Below, piece after piece: positions 18,863 through 26,503 of a DNA stretch of 64,000 nt (its first letter is position 1; each line of letters opens with the position of its first letter). The stretch is from Glycocaulis profundi (GTDB lineage Bacteria > Pseudomonadota > Alphaproteobacteria > Caulobacterales > Maricaulaceae). Both the position numbers and the translations under genes were made by a program. The notes under the pieces are model-generated. The model saw nothing but the letters and a program-made list of their open reading frames with translations. It was not told the DNA's origin and ran no database searches. Location: positions 47,461 to 111,460 of the forward strand of contig VJOU01000014.1 in NCBI GenBank assembly GCA_007050995.1, in the 5' to 3' direction.

Positions 18863-21031
18863 TCAGCCGTCGAAACCGCCCAGCGTGAACAGCACGACCT
18901 GCAGCCGGAGCGTCCGGGTCGGCCCCAGATTGCCCAGTTCGAGGTTCTGCTCCTCGTACAGGATGCGCACGTCGGTGCATTCGTCGCGATAGGCCAGCCC
19001 GAAGACCTCCGAGCGGGTGATGTCTCCGCTCACGTCGCGGATCGCGCGGTAGGTCGCGCTCCAGCGGTCGGTCAGGTCGAAGGCCAGCGACACGCCCACA
19101 TCCTCGCGGGGCTGGCCGGTGGCGGCGCTGAAATCGATCCGCCGGTAATCCACCGCGCCTGACACCCGCCACAGGTCGAAGCCCGCCAGGACGTCGATGC
19201 GGCCCAGCGTGTTCGTGTCGGTGTCGTAACGGGTCTGGGCGGCGGCGTTGAGGAATCCGAAGTCCACCGTCAGTTCGGAGACCAGGTCGGACCAGTCCCG
19301 CGACAGGCCCGATCCGGGGCCGAAAACGGACTCGCCGTCCAGCCTGCGGCTCAGGCCGTTGAACACTTCCACGTCCGGAAGCCAGGGGCTGTCGGTGTGG
19401 GCGGCCATGGTCACCCCGGCATCGACCCGGACCCCGTCCTCCCAGACATCGAACCCGCCCGCCCGGTTGCGCGAGAACAGGTTCGAGCGGGACAGCTCGA
19501 AGCCCTCGGCGTCGATGTTGGGGACGATCAGGTCGTCATCGAGGCCGCTGGAGACGGTGCCGCGCACGCGGGGCTCGATGAAGACGCTGCCCCACTGCGC
19601 GGGGCGGACCAGAGGGTAGGATATGTCAAGAGAGGCCGCGCCCGCGCCTCGCGAGAGCGAGAAGCGCTCCTGCGGGACGCCCTGATTGTTCGCCACCTCG
19701 ATGTCGTAGGCGTCGTAGCGGCCATAGGCGGACGGCGTCACGCGCACGCCCCCCGGCACGGTGAAGGGGCGGGTCCAGTCGAGTTCGGCGCTGGCGCGGG
19801 CGTAATCGGTGCCCTGTTCGCGGGTCAGGGCGGTCCCGGTGACGTTCGCGGTGACCGCGCCCGCCCATTCGGGCAGAGGGGCCTGGGCGGTCAGCCGCAC
19901 GAGGGGCGCGACCTGCGGCAGGCGCGAATCCAGCCGCCCGGGCCGGGTGCTCTGAAAATCGATGGCGGCGATGTCGGCGTAGTACCAGTCGGTCACGCCC
20001 CGCATCCACACCTGGCTGATCAGATCGCGATCGCTCTCGTAAAGGGCGAATTCGGCGTCGGGACGGTCGGGGAAGCCGTACTTGCGCAGATAGAGGGTTT
20101 CGGTCACTCGTTCCGCGCCGAAGCCCCAGTCCCATCCCTGCGCGATCCGGAACCGGCCCTCGGCGAACAGATGGCCCCGGAACGCGGCGTCTCCGAACCG
20201 TCCGTCCCGGTCGAAATCGCGCTCATGGGTGAAGCTGCCGGCGGCGCGCACCTCGCCTGAATAGAACCGCCGCCGGTATTCCAGCTCCATCAGCGGGTTG
20301 ACCTCGGTCATCAGGCGCGGCGCGATGGTCAGGTCCTGATAGGGCGAGATCGCCCAGTAATAGGGCTGCTGGTAGTTGAAGCCCGTCCGGTTGGACACGT
20401 CGAACTTGGGGAAGAGCAGGCCCGAGCGGCGTGGGCTGGAAGGGTCGGCGTGAGCGAACACGGGGCTGTAGAAGACCGGCACGCCCAGCACGTCCAGTCG
20501 GGCGTCGCGGTAGTAGATCATCTGCTCGGTCTCGTCGCGGATCACTTCGGACGCGCGCAGACGCCAGGTGGGCTCGCGCGTGGAGTCCTCGCACAGATCG
20601 CAGGCGGTGTAGAAGGCGCGGCTCAGCTCCAGCCGCCCGTCGGGGCGTCTCAGCGCGAAAGCCGCGCCCGCCCGGCCGTTGTTCTCCAGAAGCGCCGCGA
20701 AGCCCTGGGCGACGCCTTCGCCCAGCTCGTCGGTCAGTTCGATCTCGTCGGCGGTCTGGGCGGGGGCGGCGCCATCGAACAGTCGCACGTTTCCCCGCGC
20801 GATCACCCGTCCGGTGGTGGTGTCGTAGACGACCTCGTCCGCCTGCACCAGCCGGTCGCCCGACTGCAGGGCCACCGAGCCGGTGGCGGTGACGATGCCG
20901 CTCTCGCGGTCCTCGTCCACCTGTTCGGCATCGACATACAGCGGCCGGTCGGGATCCGCGCCCTGGGCGTCCGCGGACGCCGCGGCAAGAAGGGCGGAGG
21001 CCGACGCGGCGGCCATCAGTCGTGCGAGCAT
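18863..21031 (-). CDS. lptD: LPS-assembly protein LptD
   Basis: The outer-membrane barrel that inserts lipopolysaccharide in the outer leaflet with LptE. The protein is 722 residues: a signal peptide (MLARLMAAASASALLAAASA), an OstA/LptA-like N-terminal domain with YVDAEQVDEDRESGIVTATG and VVYDTTTGRVIARGNVRLFDG, then a long beta-barrel of alternating strands. FYTACDLCEDS with PTWRLRASEV is the conserved cysteine pair, and one further Cys lies near the end in RDECTDVRI, consistent with disulfide-linked assembly. The longer upstream frame is not coding. It stands alone, without the surA-pdxA-ksgA genes that often follow lptD in proteobacteria. Confidence 0.94.
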   Translation of the reverse strand: MLARLMAAASASALLAAASADAQGADPDRPLYVDAEQVDEDRESGIVTATGSVALQSGDRLVQADEVVYDTTTGRVIARGNVRLFDGAAPAQTADEIELTDELGEGVAQGFAALLENNGRAGAAFALRRPDGRLELSRAFYTACDLCEDSTREPTWRLRASEVIRDETEQMIYYRDARLDVLGVPVFYSPVFAHADPSSPRRSGLLFPKFDVSNRTGFNYQQPYYWAISPYQDLTIAPRLMTEVNPLMELEYRRRFYSGEVRAAGSFTHERDFDRDGRFGDAAFRGHLFAEGRFRIAQGWDWGFGAERVTETLYLRKYGFPDRPDAEFALYESDRDLISQVWMRGVTDWYYADIAAIDFQSTRPGRLDSRLPQVAPLVRLTAQAPLPEWAGAVTANVTGTALTREQGTDYARASAELDWTRPFTVPGGVRVTPSAYGRYDAYDIEVANNQGVPQERFSLSRGAGAASLDISYPLVRPAQWGSVFIEPRVRGTVSSGLDDDLIVPNIDAEGFELSRSNLFSRNRAGGFDVWEDGVRVDAGVTMAAHTDSPWLPDVEVFNGLSRRLDGESVFGPGSGLSRDWSDLVSELTVDFGFLNAAAQTRYDTDTNTLGRIDVLAGFDLWRVSGAVDYRRIDFSAATGQPREDVGVSLAFDLTDRWSATYRAIRDVSGDITRSEVFGLAYRDECTDVRILYEEQNLELGNLGPTRTLRLQVVLFTLGGFDG

Positions 21032-21132
21032 CCGTGTCGTCCCCGGGCGGAGCGGTCGTCGTCCCCAGACAGCCTGTCTACGCCATGACCGTTCAGGCGT
21101 CCATGCGGCAGGCCACGTCCCGCCAGACATGA

Positions 21133-21163
21133 TCGCGGCCCGTGACGGAATCACGGGCCGCGA
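21133..21163. terminator. Perfect 13-base-pair hairpin between luxI and lptD
   Basis: TCGCGGCCCGTGA (21133-21145) and TCACGGGCCGCGA (21151-21163) are perfectly complementary around a 5-base loop. It lies 20 bases after the luxI stop and about 100 bases before lptD. No run of T follows on either side, so it may be a factor-dependent terminator, a 3' end stabiliser or a processing site. Confidence 0.55.
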
Positions 21164-21183
21164 CCGCAGGATGGGGCGGACGC

Positions 21184-21963
21184 TCAGGCGCGGCCGCTGA
21201 CGCCCGGCTGCTCCTGGCCGGACAGGCCTTTGCGGCGCTGCATTCCGGTCAGGGCGAGGATCATGTCCTCGAGCAGGTCGGGGTCCTCGACTTCCAGAAG
21301 CTGGTCGATGATCGCCCAGGCCCTGGGGTCGATCAGGCGCGGCGGCGCGCTGGCCGCCATGATCGTGGTGGCCGGGACGGGCAGGCGGAAGATATGCCTG
21401 CAGCGGTCCAGATCGCTCTCGCGGATCGCGCAGCGCACCGCGATGGCGTCGCCCTCGCCGTAGGATTTCGGCCCGCCGATGATCTCCAGCGGCCAGCCCA
21501 GTTCGGCGAACAGGTTGATGTGCCGCGGATCGGTGCAGGCCACGATGGCCTCGGCGTTGAAGGTCAGGGCGAACTCGGCGAGCGCCGTGACCATGTAGCC
21601 GCGGCATTCGGCGTCCGTCTCCCGGTCGTGGCCGGGCCCCGCGATCCAGCGCGAGAGCTCCCACACGCCCGCGCCCGAACAGCGGCCCTCGCGCTCCACG
21701 AACGGGGCCAGCACGGTCTGGAACATGTGCTCCTTCCACGTGGGCAGGAGGCGGGCGGAGCCCAGCACCTCCCCGACATCGCCCAGCAGCAGCATGTAGA
21801 CCGCGTGCTGGTGATCAAACTGGTCGACCTCGAGCGGCTCGCCGCTGTCGATCGCCTTCCAGCCCATCCTCTGGACGAAGATCTCCTGTCTCTGACGGTG
21901 CATCTGGTCCAGCTGCCGGACGTAAAGAGTCCGGTTGGCCGGGGTGACGATATGGACACGCAT
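21184..21963 (-). CDS. luxI: Acyl-homoserine-lactone synthase (LuxI family)
   Basis: Makes an N-acyl-homoserine lactone signal from S-adenosylmethionine and an acyl carrier. It is 259 residues, longer than the usual 190-230. The invariant residues are present: Arg25, Phe29 and Trp35 in RQRQEIFVQRMGW, Asp47 and Asp50 in VDQFDHQ, Arg71 in GSARLLP, and Glu103 with Arg106 in WELSRW. The last 50 residues, ending LSGQEQPGVSGRA, are an extra tail. ATG at 21963 has AAGGGGG upstream. luxR lies directly upstream on the same strand, with a strong palindrome in the gap. The acyl chain cannot be predicted. Confidence 0.93.
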   Translation of the reverse strand: MRVHIVTPANRTLYVRQLDQMHRQRQEIFVQRMGWKAIDSGEPLEVDQFDHQHAVYMLLLGDVGEVLGSARLLPTWKEHMFQTVLAPFVEREGRCSGAGVWELSRWIAGPGHDRETDAECRGYMVTALAEFALTFNAEAIVACTDPRHINLFAELGWPLEIIGGPKSYGEGDAIAVRCAIRESDLDRCRHIFRLPVPATTIMAASAPPRLIDPRAWAIIDQLLEVEDPDLLEDMILALTGMQRRKGLSGQEQPGVSGRA

Positions 21964-22025
21964 GGGAGAAGCCCCCTTCCTCTGAGTGGTTAAGGAAAGG
22001 GTAACCATGATTAAGCGCCGCCGCC

Positions 22026-22043
22026 TTGGGGGAATTCCCCTAG
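22026..22043 (-). promoter_or_regulatory. Candidate lux box upstream of luxI
   Basis: The minus-strand sequence CTAGGGGAATTCCCCCAA contains the perfect palindrome GGGGAATTCCCC (22029-22040) plus one more matched pair at 22027/22042. Its centre is about 71 bases upstream of the luxI ATG, as expected for a LuxR-type site overlapping the -35 of a promoter with a short leader. An AT-rich stretch TTAATCAT (22007-22014) follows towards luxI. Confidence 0.5.
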
Positions 22044-22065
22044 ACGTCACGCAACCCGATGAAGT

Positions 22066-22099
22066 TTTTTAATAAAAGCCGCCCGAGGCCTTTACGGGC
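22066..22099 (-). terminator. Probable terminator of luxR
   Basis: Directly after the luxR stop on the minus strand, GCCCG (22095-22099) can pair with CGGGC (22081-22085) around a 9-base loop. It is followed by GGCTTTTATT. The stem is short but placed correctly and followed by T-rich sequence. Confidence 0.45.
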
Positions 22100-22840
22100 C
22101 TAAAGATAGACCAGACCCATCCGGATCGCGTCCACGCACAGCTGGACCGAGGTGGACGAGCCCATGCGCGAGCGGGCGTTCTCCAGGTGGTGCTCCACCG
22201 TGCGTTCGGAGATGGAAAGCTGGGCGGCGATCTGACTCTGACGGCGGCCCGCGGCCAGCAGGGCGATGACTTCCTTCTCGCGTTCGGTCAGATGCACGTC
22301 CCGCTCGCGGGTGAGGTCGTGCTGGATGCGCCGGGCCGCGCCCGCGTAGTACAGCGACATGATGTGCAGCGCGCGCCGGGCGGCCGGGTCGTCATCGGTG
22401 TCGCGCCCGAACAGGACCACCAGCGACAGCGAGCCGTCCAGATTTCGCATCGGCGTGGTGAAGCCGTCGGTGAAGCCGAAATCGCGGGCATGGTCCATGA
22501 CCCGGCGCTCTTCTGGGCTCAGCTCGCGCCAGGTCGCCACGTCCGACCAGGCGAACGGATCGGTCCGGCGCATGGCCTCGCGCAGGGCCGGATCGTCCTG
22601 ATAGAGCTTGTTGCCCATGTAGTGGGACTCCCACAGGGGGTCCCACTGGCCGAAGAAGTTGTCCCGCGACGGCGCGCTGCCCGCGCCGGGCAGCTGGGCG
22701 CACACGAAGCTGTCATAGCCCAGCCGGCCGACCTGTTCGGAGAAGGCGCGGTTCAGGCCCGGCGACGAGTTCGCCGCCTGGGCGGCCGCCAGAAAGTCGA
22801 AGGCCTGCTGGGACAGGCTGGAAGTCCCGGTCTCGATCAT
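22100..22840 (-). CDS. luxR: LuxR-family quorum-sensing regulator
   Basis: A 246-residue regulator with an autoinducer-binding N-terminal domain and a LuxR-type helix-turn-helix. The signal pocket residues common to the family are visible in WDPLWESHYMGNKLYQDDP (Trp, Tyr, Asp-Pro) and DPFAWSDV. The C-terminal domain starts LTEREKEVIALLAAGRRQSQ and continues IAAQLSISERTVEHHLENARSRM. ATG at 22840 has GGGAG upstream; a GTG at 22873 is an alternative. It lies upstream of luxI in the same direction, so it most likely senses the signal made by that enzyme and controls luxI. Confidence 0.92.
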   Translation of the reverse strand: MIETGTSSLSQQAFDFLAAAQAANSSPGLNRAFSEQVGRLGYDSFVCAQLPGAGSAPSRDNFFGQWDPLWESHYMGNKLYQDDPALREAMRRTDPFAWSDVATWRELSPEERRVMDHARDFGFTDGFTTPMRNLDGSLSLVVLFGRDTDDDPAARRALHIMSLYYAGAARRIQHDLTRERDVHLTEREKEVIALLAAGRRQSQIAAQLSISERTVEHHLENARSRMGSSTSVQLCVDAIRMGLVYL

Positions 22841-22985
22841 CTCGCCGCTCCCGTCCCCTGCGATCAGGGACACTGTCGCACGCGCAGGGTAAACGCTTCC
22901 CTGCCTGAAACGATAGTTCCGGCAGGGCAGGGCGCAAACGATTTGGGCTGAAGCGGGCCTTCAAGATGCAGTTGCAGGCGAGATT

Positions 22986-23339
22986 CTACAATCTGCGATA
23001 GCGGCAGGGGCCGATTCCGCCCATCGCCGCGGCGATTCCGGGAATTCCGACCATGTCCACGACCAGATGCTGCCCGTCCCGGCGGTAGCGCAGCAGCGCC
23101 ATGCCCAGATCGGGCTGGTAGATCTCGGTCGAGCCATGGGCGGTGCGGTAGCGGGCGGGCGAGTTGAAGCCCATCACCGACAGGCTGTCGCGGTAGAGCG
23201 TCATCTCCGGAATCGGGCAGCCCGAACCCGAGGCCTGGGGGTCGAGCGCCCACGTGCCCGTAGCCACGTTCGTGGCGCAGCCCGGCAGGGCGAGGGCCGA
23301 CAGCAGGGCGGCGGCGGCGAGAGCGGGGCGCGGGAACAT
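22986..23339 (-). CDS. Small lipoprotein of unknown function
   Basis: A 117-residue protein starting MFPRPALAAAALLSALALPGC, a lipoprotein signal peptide with the lipobox LPGC. The mature part has TGTWALDP, CPIPEMTLYRD, LLRYRRDGQHLVVDMVG, and ends GGIGPCRYRRL. It contains two further cysteines that may pair. It resembles small META- or lipocalin-like envelope proteins but no family can be named. The start at 23339 is supported by GGGAG. It faces away from the exported protein gene at 23487. Confidence 0.75.
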   Translation of the reverse strand: MFPRPALAAAALLSALALPGCATNVATGTWALDPQASGSGCPIPEMTLYRDSLSVMGFNSPARYRTAHGSTEIYQPDLGMALLRYRRDGQHLVVDMVGIPGIAAAMGGIGPCRYRRL

Positions 23340-23486
23340 GGGGGAAACTCCCTCAGATCGTGATCCTGCTGGAACCCGCCGCGACGGCGGGCGGTTCCCC
23401 ACAGAAGGCGATGACGGCCGGAAACCGGCCCTGTTTGCGCCCTGATCGTGAGGTCTGCTGGCCTGCGTTCAGCCTCTGCGGAGACG

Positions 23487-24071
23487 ATGATGAAGATGAT
23501 TTCGGCGATGATGGCGGCGGCCGCCCTGACGGGCGCGGCGGCGGCGGACGAGGCCTTCCTGCCCCGGACCGATTACGAAGCCGAGGCGGTGGTCTCCGAC
23601 ACCCGCGCCAATACCCGGCTGGATGCGACCCTGCGCCACCACCGGGGCCTGTTCCGCGTCGAGGGCAGCTATCAGGGCCAGCCGGCGGTCTTCCTGGTGG
23701 ACGCGCCGCGCGACACCTCCACCCTGCTGATGGACGTCAGCGGCATGCGGATCGCGATGGACGTGCCCACCAACGGCGCTCTGGACCGGGTGACCCGCGC
23801 CAGCTCCGCCCGCGAGCGTCTGGGTGAGGACATGGTGGCGGGCGAAGCCTGCACGGTGTATCGCGTGGCCGAGGGTGCCGAGCGCGCCGACGTGTGCATG
23901 ACCGGCGACAACATCGTGCTCAGCGTGGACACGCCCGTCGAAGGCCGCGTGTTCGAGGTGATCCGCCTGCGGCGCGGCGCGCAGGACGCGAACCTCTTCC
24001 GCGTTCCCGCCGGGTATCAGCGCACCCGTCTGCCTCAGAGCCTTGGGACCATCCCGCTTCAGCGGCGCTGA
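23487..24071 (+). CDS. Exported protein of unknown function
   Basis: A 194-residue protein with a signal peptide (MMKMISAMMAAAALTGAAAA) cut before DEAFLPRTDYEAEAV. The mature part reads as alternating beta-strands: ATLRHHRGLFRVEGSY, TSTLLMDVSGMRIAMDVP, CTVYRVAEGAERADVCM. Two cysteines about 20 residues apart may form a disulfide. The pattern of a sugar- or lipid-binding periplasmic beta protein is suggestive but no family is recognised. Starts at 23487 and 23490 are both possible, with GGAG just upstream. Its 3' end overlaps the convergent amidohydrolase by 13 bases. Confidence 0.75.
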   Translation: MMKMISAMMAAAALTGAAAADEAFLPRTDYEAEAVVSDTRANTRLDATLRHHRGLFRVEGSYQGQPAVFLVDAPRDTSTLLMDVSGMRIAMDVPTNGALDRVTRASSARERLGEDMVAGEACTVYRVAEGAERADVCMTGDNIVLSVDTPVEGRVFEVIRLRRGAQDANLFRVPAGYQRTRLPQSLGTIPLQRR

Positions 24072-25384
24072 GCCTCGTAATCCTCCCGATCATGCCGGCG
24101 TCCGCGTTTGAGGACGAAGGCGACACTGGACAGATTGTCCAGATTCTCCACGGGGTTCTCGCGCAGGAACACCAGGCTGGCCAGACGGCCCGGCTCCACC
24201 GCCCCCAGATCCTCCGGGACGCCGAGCGCGGCCGCCCCGCCTGAAGTGGCGGCGCGGATGGCCTGCGCCGGCGACATCCCGGCATGGTCGGAGAGCAGCG
24301 CGAGCTCTTCATGCAGGGCCGGCCAGGGGTTCTCGGGGTGGGTGTCGCCATCGGTGCCCGCCGCGATGACGACCCCGGCCGCGGCGGCATGGGCGGTCAA
24401 CAGTCCGGCCAGCTCGGCCGTGCAGAAGGGCGGCACGAGACTGGCGCCCATCTCGTGACGGCGTTCCGCCTCCCGGTGCACGCGCAGCGTCGCGTCCAGA
24501 ACGATGCCGTTCGAAGCCATGCGCTCGAACACGGGGGCGAGCGCGGGATGGGCCTCTTCGCCGAACAGCCCGGCATCGACGGGGAAGCGGTTCCGGTACA
24601 GGTCGGGCCGCTCCTCCATCGCCTGATAGCCCAGATAACAGGCGTGAGACGCCACATCGACGTCGAAGGACGCCACTTCGGAAGGAAGGGCGGGGAACAC
24701 CATCGCGTGCGCCCAGACCGCCATCCCCTGACTGCGCGCCTCGCGCGCGACGCCGCTCACGAGACGGGCGGGCAGATCAGCGTAGATCTTCAGCCCCGAC
24801 GCCGAGGTGCCGCGGGCCACGGCTACAGCCAGCTCGAGATCGGTGTCATCGTCCAGAGCCTGCATCCAGGGGGCGTCTCCCGGCCGGGCGCCCCGGGTCA
24901 CGGCGATGGTTCTTGGATCGTCGAAGAAGCCCGGGCCGGCCACAAGCGCGGCGTAGTGGATGTCGGGGGCGTCGATTTCCCCGGCATGGGAGGCCCGGGC
25001 CAGATCGGCGACCTGCCGGACGTCGTCGGCCATGCTTCTGACCGCGACCACCCCGGCGTAAAGCTGTCGGCGCAGGCTCGCTTCGGCGCGGGGTCGGTCG
25101 GGCGGGGTGGCCAGATGCACGTGCGCGTCCACCAGTCCGGGGATCACGTAAAGGCCGGAGGCGTCGACGATGACCGCGCCCGGCGGCAGGGCGCCCGCCT
25201 CGTCGTCCAGAACCGCGGCGATCCGCTCGCCGTCGACGATCACGACCCTGTCCGAAGCGGTGACGCCCGTCTCCACGTCGATGACATGGACCCCGCGATA
25301 CGCGGTGACCGCGTCCGGCGCGCGCGCCTCGTCCTCAATCGCGCCGCCAAAGGCGGCCAGCGCCGCCAGCCATACTGCGATCAT
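24059..25384 (-). CDS. Exported metal-dependent amidohydrolase
   Basis: A 441-residue amidohydrolase of the imidazolonepropionase / prolidase-like branch. It shows the first metal site VDAHVHLA, the lysine region SGLKIYAD, histidines in VWAHAMVF and VASHACYL, and the late Asp in AAGTDGDTHPENPW. GLYVIPGLVDAH and AVEPGRLASLVFL are the usual flanking beta-sandwich pieces. A short hydrophobic N-terminus (MIAVWLAALAAFGGA) suggests export. ATG at 25384 is preceded by GGGGGA; a TTG lies two codons earlier. The substrate is unknown, and members of this branch often cleave dipeptides or cyclic amides. Confidence 0.88.
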   Translation of the reverse strand: MIAVWLAALAAFGGAIEDEARAPDAVTAYRGVHVIDVETGVTASDRVVIVDGERIAAVLDDEAGALPPGAVIVDASGLYVIPGLVDAHVHLATPPDRPRAEASLRRQLYAGVVAVRSMADDVRQVADLARASHAGEIDAPDIHYAALVAGPGFFDDPRTIAVTRGARPGDAPWMQALDDDTDLELAVAVARGTSASGLKIYADLPARLVSGVAREARSQGMAVWAHAMVFPALPSEVASFDVDVASHACYLGYQAMEERPDLYRNRFPVDAGLFGEEAHPALAPVFERMASNGIVLDATLRVHREAERRHEMGASLVPPFCTAELAGLLTAHAAAAGVVIAAGTDGDTHPENPWPALHEELALLSDHAGMSPAQAIRAATSGGAAALGVPEDLGAVEPGRLASLVFLRENPVENLDNLSSVAFVLKRGRRHDREDYEAQRR

Positions 25385-25449
25385 GGTCAATTCCCCCGAC
25401 TGTCTGACCGGATCAGACAGCGTGTCGGCGGTTTTTCAAAGCATCGGCT

Positions 25450-26268
25450 TCAACTCGCGGCCCGGCCGGGCGCGCGGGCGGGAACGAGTTCCAGCGCGAT
25501 CTCGCCGTGCCTGCCGAAGCTGACCACCGACCCCGCGCCGGGCGGGGCTTCATGCACGCCCGTCGCCGCGCCGGTGGAGACCAGCGTGCCCGCGGGCAGG
25601 GCGATGCCGCGCGCGGCCATCAGATCGATCAGGAAACGCAGCGCGCCCAGCGGGCCTCCGGGCAGAGCGGCCGCCGTGGCCTCGCCGACCGTCCTGCCGT
25701 CGATTCGCACGTTCGCGGGCAGGTCTTCGAGCGCGATTTCGCGCCAGCCTTCGATTTCGGGGCCGAGGATCAGCCCGTTATTGTTGCCGAAATCGCTGAC
25801 CACGGACATCGGGCCGCGATCATTGATGCCCGCGAACGGGCTGGATGCGATCTCCACGCCGACATGCAGCGCGCCGGCGATCTCGGCCAGCCGATCGTCG
25901 GAAAGGTCGCCGGACACGGGGGCGTCTTCAGTCAGACGGAACACGAACTCGGCCTCGACGGCGGCGAACCCGCCCTCGAACACCTCCATCGCGTGGATCT
26001 GGCCGGGCGCGTGGCCACGCACGAGGGGGGCGAAGATCGGCCCCGTCAGGCGCTCGGCCCCGGCCTTCTCGCGCCAGGCTGGCGGGATCAGGCCGATCTT
26101 CCAGCCCGCGACCGGCTCGCCCCTGGCCGCGATGGACCGGTCCTGCACCGCGTAGGCGGTTTTCAGCGATCCGGGGACCTCGCCGGGGAAATCGGGCAGC
26201 GCGCGGCGCTCGGCCCGGGCGGCGAGGAACGCGTCTGAGATCGTGTCGATATGGTTGGTGTCCGCCAT
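25450..26268 (-). CDS. 2-keto-4-pentenoate hydratase / fumarylacetoacetase-fold hydratase
   Basis: A 272-residue member of the MhpD/HpcG hydratase family. VAGWKIGLI near the N-terminus, AVEAEFVFRL with the metal-binding Glu-x-Glu, VGVEIASSPF and SDFGNNNGLILG fit the family core. Family members add water to 2-hydroxy-2,4-dienoates in aromatic degradation, and some act as decarboxylases. No aromatic-ring genes are nearby. It diverges from the pectate lyase gene, and the shared 235-base gap holds a copy of the uronate operator, so a side role in sugar-acid use is possible. Confidence 0.85.
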   Translation of the reverse strand: MADTNHIDTISDAFLAARAERRALPDFPGEVPGSLKTAYAVQDRSIAARGEPVAGWKIGLIPPAWREKAGAERLTGPIFAPLVRGHAPGQIHAMEVFEGGFAAVEAEFVFRLTEDAPVSGDLSDDRLAEIAGALHVGVEIASSPFAGINDRGPMSVVSDFGNNNGLILGPEIEGWREIALEDLPANVRIDGRTVGEATAAALPGGPLGALRFLIDLMAARGIALPAGTLVSTGAATGVHEAPPGAGSVVSFGRHGEIALELVPARAPGRAAS

Positions 26269-26370
26269 CAGGCAGCCTCCCCTGGTGTCGTTTTCTTGTT
26301 CTTGTCGGGCCGTGATGACTCTTTTCGCTCCGGAGGGCTTCCGCCCGGCGTTCGAAGCGGGTAACGTCTT

Positions 26371-26385
26371 TGGTAACCGGTGTCA
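26371..26385 (+). promoter_or_regulatory. LacI-type operator, site A (pectate lyase / hydratase intergenic)
   Basis: TGGTAACCGGTGTCA is identical, on one strand or the other, to the sites at 37476 and 38778. It has the central CCGG and imperfect dyad of LacI-family operators. It lies 118 bases before the pectate lyase start and about 100 bases from the divergent hydratase start. CATAGT (26384-26389) overlaps its end and could be a -10 element. Confidence 0.7.
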
Positions 26386-26503
26386 TAGTCGCGAACACCG
26401 GAGAGAATGGCAAGCCCGTTTCTGCGATCCTCGATCACGAGGCTGTAGGCGGCATAATCGAAAGCGGGGCGACGGCCCGGTCCCGCGCCTGAGGGAGGAC
26501 GAC

